A stretch of 23,153 nucleotides of DNA from Fibrobacter sp. UBA4375 (lineage in GTDB: Bacteria; Fibrobacterota; Fibrobacteria; Fibrobacterales; Fibrobacteraceae). Shown here piece after piece: positions 1 to 7,800 of this stretch. Position numbers and translations under genes: made by a program. Under the pieces are notes generated by a model. It made no database searches. It had not been told where the DNA came from and saw only the letters and a program-made list of their open reading frames with translations. Each line of letters begins with the position of its first letter. Positions within the stretch are counted from its first letter, which is position 1. The stretch lies in assembly GCA_002391195.1 (NCBI GenBank), contig DGRZ01000058.1, positions 1 to 23,153 of the forward strand, given 5' to 3'.

Positions 1-187
1 AGGCGCACTTGTCGTTGCCGTGACCATGCTTGTGATTGCCGGTGGGGCTATAGCTGCACGAGCCATAACTGGACGAGCCGCAGTAGATGCAACTGGAAGA
101 GTCCGCGATATGGACATGCTTGCCGGTGGGGCTGTAGGAGCAACCGCTCCCGTGACTGGATGATCCGCAAAAACGACAATGAGACAT
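1..187 (-). CDS. Cys/His-rich tandem zinc-ribbon-like mini-protein, partial (C-terminus outside window)
   Basis: The gene starts with ATG at 187 and stays open to the window edge (62 residues seen). A strong Shine-Dalgarno GGAGG lies 8 nt upstream, which fixes the start. The protein is two near-identical units of about 29 residues. Each has a CxxCGSSS knuckle (C4/C7, C33/C36), a third Cys (C16, C44), then YSPTG and an HxH pair (H24/H26, H52/H54). A further H56 and C61 follow, perhaps opening a third unit. Such spacing suggests two small metal-binding (probably Zn) folds; that is inference. There is no signal peptide or membrane segment. It lies downstream of lysC in the same direction, but a terminator separates them and I see no clear promoter of its own. 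I do not recognise a named family, and no function is assigned. Confidence 0.75.
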   Translation of the reverse strand, partial: MSHCRFCGSSSHGSGCSYSPTGKHVHIADSSSCIYCGSSSYGSCSYSPTGNHKHGHGNDKCA

Positions 188-212
188 GGTTAGTACCTCC
201 GATTGTAATATA

Positions 213-245
213 TATAAAAAACACCCCCGGCCGTTAGGTCGGGGG
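213..245 (-). terminator. Rho-independent terminator downstream of lysC
   Basis: Bases 224-245 form a 9-position GC-rich stem (CCCCC block against GGGGG) with a 4-nt loop at 233-236 and one A-C mismatch on the minus strand. Reading the minus strand, the stem is followed by TGTTTTTT and an AT-rich run. It sits about 85 nt past the lysC stop. The plus strand has only a short TTT after the stem, so the minus direction is favoured. Confidence 0.75.
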
Positions 246-258
246 CGGTTTAATGCGG

Positions 259-294
259 GTCTGGATCCTTCGCCCTTTCAGGGCTCAGGATGAC
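259..294. repeat. Intergenic palindromic repeat, GGATCCTTCG...CAGGATGAC type
   Basis: This is an imperfect inverted repeat, GGATCCTTCGCCC against GGGCTCAGGATGAC around a TTTCA loop. The wording matches the short intergenic palindromes scattered through many bacterial genomes (the GTCATCCTGAGC...GAAGGATCC type). A second palindrome with GGCAGGCTCAGGG follows at 301-330 and runs into the lysC stop codon. That these are genome-wide repeats is known for similar elements elsewhere; the copy number here cannot be seen. Confidence 0.5.
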
Positions 295-328
295 GTTCGC
301 AAAGGCCCTTCGGCAGGCTCAGGGACCT

Positions 329-1651
329 TTATTTCACGAACGCGCCGTAGATGGCCTTGATGGCCTTCTCGGTATCGGCTTCGTCAACACCGGTGATGAT
401 GTTGATCTGCGAAGAACCCTGGTCGATGATGCGGACGTTCACCTTGTTCTCGGCAAGAGCGGTGAAGAGCTTTGCAGCCACACCGATCTTGTTCGTCATG
501 CCGTGACCGACAGTCGCGATGAGCGAGATGCCCGGGAAGACCTTGATACGGTCGGGGCGCATCTGCTGCGTGATGTCTTCGAGAACCACGTCCTGCACGG
601 CGTCGAGAGCCTTGCTATCCACCACGATGCTCATGGAGTCGATTGCGCTCGGGCACAGTTCGTAAGAGAGGCCTTCGCTTTCGAGCACGGCGAGCACGCG
701 GCGGCCGAAACCGACTTCCTTGTTCATCATGGACTTTTCGATGTAGATCATCGAGAAGCCCTTACGGCCGGCGACACCCGTAATCGGGAGCTTCGCTTCT
801 TCCGGAGTGGGGCCGATGATGGTGCCCGCGTCGACCGGGCGGTTCGTGTTGCGGATGTTGATAGGAATCTTCTTCGCGCGGCACGGGGCGATGGATTCGT
901 CGTGGAGCACGCTGGCGCCGGAGTAGGCGAGTTCGCGGATTTCGCGGTAGCTCACGTATTCGATGGGCAGCGGATTTTCGACGATGCGCGGGTCTGCCAT
1001 GAGCATGCCCGAGACGTCGGTCCAGTTTTCGTACTTGGCGGCATCGATGCCGTTGGCAAGGATTGCGCCCGTGATGTCGGAACCGCCACGGCTGAAGGTC
1101 TTGACTTCGCCACGGAGGTTGCTACCGTAAAAGCCCGGCAGCACGTAAAGCTGGTTTTCGTCAGACAAGGTCTTCGCGATATCTTCGTAGGTCTTCGGCG
1201 TAATGCGGTACTTGTCATCGAAGGTAATCAGCGGGAAGGTGTCGACGAAGTTTGCGCCCAGGTACTTGGCCATGAGGCGTGCGCACAGGAATTCGCCACG
1301 GCTTACCAAGAAGTCGGTGCTGACGGATTCGGGGTGGTTCTTGAGCTTGTCTTCGAGGCTGTCGAGGTCTTCGGTCAGCTTGTCTTCGAGACCGAGGTCC
1401 TTGCAGATTTCGTCATAGCGCTGACGGATCAGGTTCCACGGGGTCGAGAAGTCGAGACCCTTGGAGGCGAGGTCGTAGGTGCTATAGAGGAGGTCGGTAA
1501 GCTTTGTCTCTTTGGGATTGCGCTTGCCGGGGGCGGAAACGACGATGACCTTGCGGTTCTTGTCGGATTCAACGATGGCCTTGATCTTCTTGAACTGGCC
1601 TGCATCGGCGACAGAGCTGCCGCCGAACTTACATACGATTCTTTGACTCAT
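329..1651 (-). CDS. lysC: Aspartate kinase
   Basis: Phosphorylates L-aspartate with ATP, the first committed step to lysine/diaminopimelate, threonine and methionine; cytosolic. The 440-residue product opens with KFGGSS (residues 8-13), the amino-acid-kinase nucleotide motif. It also has VSRGEFLCARLMA, the SRGGSDITGA substrate/ATP loop, and the WTDVSGML and ADPRIV segments. Two ACT domains fill the C-terminal third (GFSMIYIEKSMMNKEVGFGRR and IATVGHGMTNKIGV regions), the usual site of feedback control by end-product amino acids. Length is normal for a monofunctional enzyme. I chose ATG 1651 because AAAGGA lies just upstream; the open frame extends 14 codons further to a TTG with no ribosome site. 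It has its own promoter (1815-1843), a structured leader of about 155 nt, and a terminator at 213-245, so it appears monocistronic. Confidence 0.95.
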   Translation of the reverse strand: MSQRIVCKFGGSSVADAGQFKKIKAIVESDKNRKVIVVSAPGKRNPKETKLTDLLYSTYDLASKGLDFSTPWNLIRQRYDEICKDLGLEDKLTEDLDSLEDKLKNHPESVSTDFLVSRGEFLCARLMAKYLGANFVDTFPLITFDDKYRITPKTYEDIAKTLSDENQLYVLPGFYGSNLRGEVKTFSRGGSDITGAILANGIDAAKYENWTDVSGMLMADPRIVENPLPIEYVSYREIRELAYSGASVLHDESIAPCRAKKIPINIRNTNRPVDAGTIIGPTPEEAKLPITGVAGRKGFSMIYIEKSMMNKEVGFGRRVLAVLESEGLSYELCPSAIDSMSIVVDSKALDAVQDVVLEDITQQMRPDRIKVFPGISLIATVGHGMTNKIGVAAKLFTALAENKVNVRIIDQGSSQINIITGVDEADTEKAIKAIYGAFVK

Positions 1652-1808
1652 TTTTTCCTTTCGGGCCACCAAACCTCTCGGCTTCGAGCGCAACCGCTTT
1701 CCTCACGGTCGTCGTGCCCAAGCCTACCCATCTGGCCAGCCACTTTTTGGCGGCGACCTTACGGTCGCCTTTGTGTCTATGTCTGCGACGGCATTTTACC
1801 GCCGCGCG
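1652..1808 (-). promoter_or_regulatory. Structured 5' leader of lysC
   Basis: About 155 nt separate the predicted transcription start from the lysC ATG. The leader holds a perfect 7-bp hairpin with a 4-nt loop (1752-1769), then CACG...CGTG and CTCG...CGAG hairpins, the last just before the ribosome site. A 5-codon open frame with an upstream GGCGG (MPSQT) is present near its start. I could not match it to the conserved core of the lysine riboswitch. Regulation by this leader is a guess from its length and structure. Confidence 0.4.
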
Positions 1809-1814
1809 GGGCGT

Positions 1815-1843
1815 AAGATAGAAAAAAGAGGGGTATGTGGCAA
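1815..1843 (-). promoter_or_regulatory. Sigma-70-like promoter of lysC
   Basis: On the minus strand TTGCCA (1843-1838) is followed by exactly 17 nt and TATCTT (1820-1815). This matches 5 of 6 and 4 of 6 consensus positions with ideal spacing. It lies just past the terminator of the upstream repeat protein and points into lysC. Confidence 0.6.
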
Positions 1844-1851
1844 TGGTGCAC

Positions 1852-1880
1852 AATGAAAAAGGGCGGACATCAGTCCACCC
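1852..1880 (-). terminator. Rho-independent terminator of the giant repeat-protein gene
   Basis: An 8-bp stem with an ATCA-complement loop occupies 1861-1880 and is followed on the minus strand by TTTTT. One position is a G-U pair on the minus strand but an A-C mismatch on the plus strand, which supports the minus direction. It begins 9 nt after the stop codon of the repeat protein. Confidence 0.8.
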
Positions 1881-1888
1881 CCTTTTAC

Positions 1889-4800
1889 CTATCTAATACT
1901 TATTCGCTGTGTTCGACTTCCGACCCGCACAAGGAAATTCCCTGCCATAGCCATTGGAATGTTGAAATTCGCTGATTCAACACGACCTTTCTTCAATACA
2001 CGACCTTGCATATCAAGAATTGCGTAGGCAGAACCCACCTTTGCCCCGGCAATTTGTATTGCGCGAGAAATAGATGCTATTCTCAACTCATTATTCAAGA
2101 TTTCATTTCGTGCAATAGAAGGCGTATCGCCACCGTTATCAGTCGAATCTATTGCTGTCGATGTCTTTGTACTATCGTATTCTGCAATATAGACGGCTTC
2201 ACTTGTCACATCGGTAATTTTGGGACTCCAGCCTTTGAATGTGTAAGTATATTCAACAGACTTCGCTCTAGTCGGATTCTTAGGTACTACAATATTCGCT
2301 GATGATGTCCCATAATCATACAAGGCACTTCCTAAAAGAATCCCATCAAAGTCTCTGAATATCACCGCATACTGACTTATATCCCTATTAATGATTACGT
2401 TATAAGTGGCGGTTTCTGTTACGGAAACGATTTCCTTATCCCAACTGAAGCTATAGGTGTACTGTGCCGTATTTTCAGGCAATGTGACTTTTGGCGCAAT
2501 TGGCATTGCTCCATACGCCACCTCACTGCTTTGTAGTACAGTTGTCCCTTCCATAAACGTAACTATATACTTGTTGACCGTACTGTCGAACACGGCCGTA
2601 TAAGTCGTCGCACCGGCAACGGAAACGATTGCGGGACTCCAGCCCTTAAACGTATAGGTATACTGTGCCGTTGCCGTCTTCGTAGGTGCAGCTCCGGAAT
2701 ACACAGGAGTCTGCCCGTATTCTACCGAGCCGGACTGCAATGTGCTGCTCCCGTTGACGAAGGCTATTTCGTAGCTACGGACGGTGCTGTCGTATTCGGC
2801 GGTGTAAATGGCAGCTTCCGTCACATTGACAATGGACGGATTCCAACCCTTGAACGTATAGGTGTACTGGGCGGTGCTCACCCTTGTCGGATTGGCAGGC
2901 TTAGCAATACTTGCGGCAGATGTCCCGTAGTCATACTCGACCGCAGACTTCAAGACCGACCCGTCATAGTCCTTGAACATGACCTCGTATTTATTCAAGG
3001 TACGGTTGATGACGGCGGTATATGTCGCGGGTCCGGTAACGGCGACTATCTCGGAATCCCAGCCGTCAAAGCTGTACGTATACTGCGCCGTATTCTCGGG
3101 CAGGGTGACCGCGGGAGCGGTGGGAACGGTGCCGTAAGCCACCTCACCGCTTTGCAGCACGGTCTCACCATCCTTGAATGTTACCGTGTACTTGTTGACC
3201 GTGCTGTCAAATACAGCCGTGTATGTCGCAGCTCCGGTAACGGAAGCGATTGCGGGTTTCCAGCCCTTGAATGTATAAGTATACTGTGCCGTTGCCGTCT
3301 TCGTAGGTGCAGCTCCAGAATACACGGGGGTCTGCCCATATTCTACCGTACCTGTCTGCAGGGTACTGTTCCCGTTCACGAAAGCTATCTCATAGCTACG
3401 GACGGTGCTGTCGTATTCGGCGGTGTAAATGGCAGCCTCCGTCACATCGGCAATAGACGGATTCCAGCCCTTGAACGTATAGGTGTACTGGGCGGTGCTC
3501 CCACGCGTCGGATTGGCGGGTTTCGCAATGCTGGCAGCGGATGTCCCGTAGTCGTACTCGACGGCAGACTTCAAGACAGAACCGTCGTAGTCCTTGAACA
3601 CGACCTCGTATTTATTCAAGGTACGGTTGATGACGGCGGTATATGTCGCTGGCCCCGTAACGGCAACAACTTCGGAATCCCAGCCGTCGAAGCTGTACGA
3701 ATACTGTGCAGTGTTCTCGGGCAGGGTGACCGCGGGAGCGGTGGGAACGGTGCCGTAAGCCACCTCACCGCTCTGCAGCACAGTCTCGCCGCCCTTGAAG
3801 GTCACCATGTACTTGTTGACCGTGCTGTCAAATACTGCCGTGTATGTCGCAGCTCCAGTAACGGGAGTGATTGTGGGGTTCCAGCCCTTGAACGTGTAGG
3901 TGTACTGTGCTGTTGCCGTCTTTGTGGGAATATCTCCTGTATACACAGGAGTCTGCCCATATTCTACCGCTCCAGACTGCAGGGTGCTGCTCCCGTTGAC
4001 GAAGGCGATTTCATAACTACGGACGGTGCTATCATATTCAGCGGTATAGATGGCAGCCTCCGTCACATCAGCAATGGACGGGTTCCAACCCTTGAACGTA
4101 TACGTATACTGGGCGGTGCTCTCCCGAGTCGGATCCGACGGCTTTACGACATTATCGGCAGATGTCCCGTAGTCGTACTCGACCGCAGACTTCAAGACCG
4201 ACCCATCATAGTCCTTGAACACGACTTCGTACTTGTTCAGGGTGCGGTTGATGACAGCAGTATATGTCGCTGGCCCAGTGACGGCAACGACCTCCGAATC
4301 CCAGCCGCCAAAGCTATACGTATACTGCGCCGTATTCTCAGGCAGGGTGACCGCGGGAGCGGTGGGAACGGTACCGTAGGCCACCTCACCGCTCTGCAGC
4401 ACAATCTCGCCGTCCTTGAAAGTTACCGTGTACTTGTTGACCGTACTGTCGAACACGGCGGTATAGGTTGCTGCTCCAGTAACGGAAGTGATTGTGGGGT
4501 TCCAGCCCTTGAACGTGTAGGTGTACTGGGCCGTGGCCGTTTTAGTTGGCGTTTCTCCCCTATATTCTGGCAAAGTACCATACGCCGTATTTTCCGACTG
4601 GAGGACAACATCACCGTTCACAAAGGTGATGGCAAATGTCTTCGCTTCATATATCGCTTCAATCACCGTATTTTCATTTAAAACAATCACATCACCAGGA
4701 TTGCCAACAATCGCATTCCCTTTATAAAGTCCCACAAAGTCATAGCCGACACTATCGGGAGCATTAGGCAATGTATAGTTTCCTCCCTTTATAACAACGG

Positions 4801-7800
4801 CACTATCTAGAGTCTCATCGCCAACATGAACAGCAACATAGACATAATCCAGAACTTCTACCGGTACCGTAGTTTCCACAGAATCATAATTCAAGGTGTC
4901 TGTCGGAACAAACACAGCAATATACCCATCATTTTCAAGTGTTGGAACCGTTTCGGGCACTTGCCAGACAAAGGCGCCTTCAACATCAGCACTTCCTCCA
5001 GTAAGTTCAGAAGAAGCCAATGTTTGCCCGTTTACGACATTGCTTGCCGTCGGATTTTGGCTTATTACCGGTGTTGCCTTTTTAATGGTAAATGTCTTTG
5101 TAGCAGAACCGCTGTAGTTTCCCTTTAGTGTCACCGTAACCGACGCCGTTCCCGCATTCAAGTTATCCGCATATTCAACGGTGTAGTCTGCGTCAGTAAG
5201 CAAAGTCCCGCCATTATAAACTCTAATTTCCGGCGTCAAAGCTACACCGCTGTATGCTACATCTTCAATCGATGCAATTGTAGGCACAATGGCAACAGCA
5301 TTTATAACAAAGTTGATTACCTTACAACCACCATAGGGGTTTACCCCGCAAACATTGATAGTCGCAATTCCCGCATCCACGTTGTTCTTATAGGCAACCG
5401 TATAGTCTGTTCCATAGGTCAACGTTTCTCCAAACAATTCAACAGAAGTAACAATTGGTGTCTTTGCAGAACCGTCATATACAATATTCTCTAACGAGGC
5501 TGTAGTTACAACTGCATTTGTCAAAGAATTAGTGAATATTTTAAGGAATGGATAGGTATTTTCGTAAATTTTCCAGGTATCTACAAAATCCCAATTTACG
5601 AAAGTGGACTGGGTCTGCATTTCGGTAGTTGTCTTGTCTGGAGAACCCGTAACGGTAGCCGTTTCCTCGCCTCCATCGACTCCAAGACTACACTTAGTTT
5701 TGTCGTAGTACGACTTCGTAATATTCAAGGCACCATTGACATAGCCCACAATGCAACCGGTATAAACAGGTTCATCCTCCATACCCTTTACAACACCGCT
5801 TGCGTAGGTTTCTTCCAAAGTTCCCTTGGCATAGCCAACAAGGCCGCCAATGTAATAATTGCCAACTTCGTCGGCGGGGTCGCCGTAATAACTACCCGTT
5901 ACATCGCCGTTTGCATAAGACTGTGAAATAGTCGTTCCGTCAAAACGCCCCACAAGGCCACCCAACTTAGTCGTCCCAGTCACACTACCCAAAGCCAAAG
6001 ATTTACTTATGGAACCGCTATACTGGTATCCAACCAAACCGCCTAGGTTGTCGTTACCGGCACTAGAATTATCTACATCACCAACAACATTTCCTAGTGC
6101 GTAGGAATTTGAGACATCTCCATAAGCACTACCAATCAAGCCGCCGACATTATCATCGCCCTTGACGTGGGCCGTAGAATAGGAACTATCAACGGCAGAC
6201 TTGGCATATCCTGCCAGACCACCCACCTGATAAATACCAGTAACGGAATCACCTTCAAAATAAGACACATCAATAGAATCACTGACATGCCCAACAAGGC
6301 CTCCTATTATGTTGCGACCTTTAACAAAAGCTCCCTTTGCATAGGAATTTCTGATTATTCCACCAACAAAACCAGCAAGACCGCCAATATAATCTTCCGT
6401 TCCAGAAACCTTGCCTTCCGAATGAGAATTTGCTACCGAACTTGTTGCTTGTCCAACAACACCTCCTATATAACCACTTCCATTTACTCCCCCTCCTTTA
6501 TGATAAGATGAATCTATAGAGCCCCCAATAAAACCAGCAACTCCGCCTACATAATTGCTTCCACTTATATTTCCATCCTCATGGTACGTAGAGGTAATTT
6601 TCAAATAAAAATTGGTTTTATAATTTGATGAACTATATCCATAATTACTCTTCCCAATGACACCACCAACATATTTCCCCGTCCCTATAACATTTCCCTT
6701 TGAATATGAATTATATATCTCTTTAGTCAATAATTTCAGATTGTTAGAACTTCTATAAATCGAATCTACACCAACCAATCCTCCAACATAGTTCACACCA
6801 CTAACATTACCAACAGCATAGGAATTACCTGCTGTTTGAATAGAAACATCAGTCGAACCTGAATAGTTATAATAAGAAAAACCTATTAAACCACCTATCG
6901 CGTTACCCAATCCTATAACATCCCCTTCAGAATAGGAGTCAGTAACCGAGCTATTTGCATATCCAATCAATCCGCCAACGCAATTATTTCCATATACAGA
7001 CCCTTTTGAATTAGAATTCTTCACAGAACCAGATGCTCGCCCTATCAATCCTCCAGCATAATCATACCCACTTACATTTCCTTCAATATGATATGAAGAA
7101 TCTACAGCGCCAGCAAATCCTGCAACCCCACCTACATTACTTGAAGCTCCGATAACATGTCCTTCTGCATAACTTTTTGATATTGATGTTCCGTAACCAA
7201 TCAGTCCACCAACATTACCGAAACCACTAACATCACCTTTTGAATAAGAATGGGCAATCTTACTAGAAGTATATCCTGCCACACCTCCCACATAATTGAT
7301 TCCCTCAACATCACCACCAATATGATAAACAGAATCAATTACACCAGTAGCATTGCCAATAGCACCACCAACACGATCTGATGTTCCTTTCACACTGCCT
7401 TTGGCATAACTTCTCCGTAAAACCTTCACAGATCCAACAAGTCCACCAACATAACCATAACCAGATACAGCACCTTCAGAATAAGAATCCCTTACAGAAT
7501 CTCTTACATGGCCAGCCAATCCACCGACATAACTAACTCCCTTTACATCACCACCAATATGATAAGCGGAGTCAATCGCACCTAAAGAATAGCCCGCTAC
7601 ACCACCAACATAACTACTCGTTCCAACAACATTCCCTCCATCATGATGAGAATTTGAAATTTTAGATATGAGGTAGTTACTCTTATTGGAATTTGTTTTC
7701 CCAAGAATTCCACCTACATATATTTTACCATCTATATTTCCCTCAGAAAATGAACCGGCAATCGTCCTTGTCACCTTATAATTATTGCTGCTATAAACAG

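Noticed and set aside
1652..1808. Lysine riboswitch upstream of lysC
   Set aside because: I could not find the conserved core motifs or five-way junction; only simple hairpins are visible.
290..1816. 508-codon plus-strand open frame opposite lysC
   Set aside because: It is the antisense shadow of a clear aspartate kinase gene, has no ribosome site and gives an unnatural Asp/Val/Gly-rich protein.
3152..4681. 509-codon plus-strand open frame opposite the B-repeats
   Set aside because: It follows the 621-nt repeat of the real gene on the other strand and has no family features.
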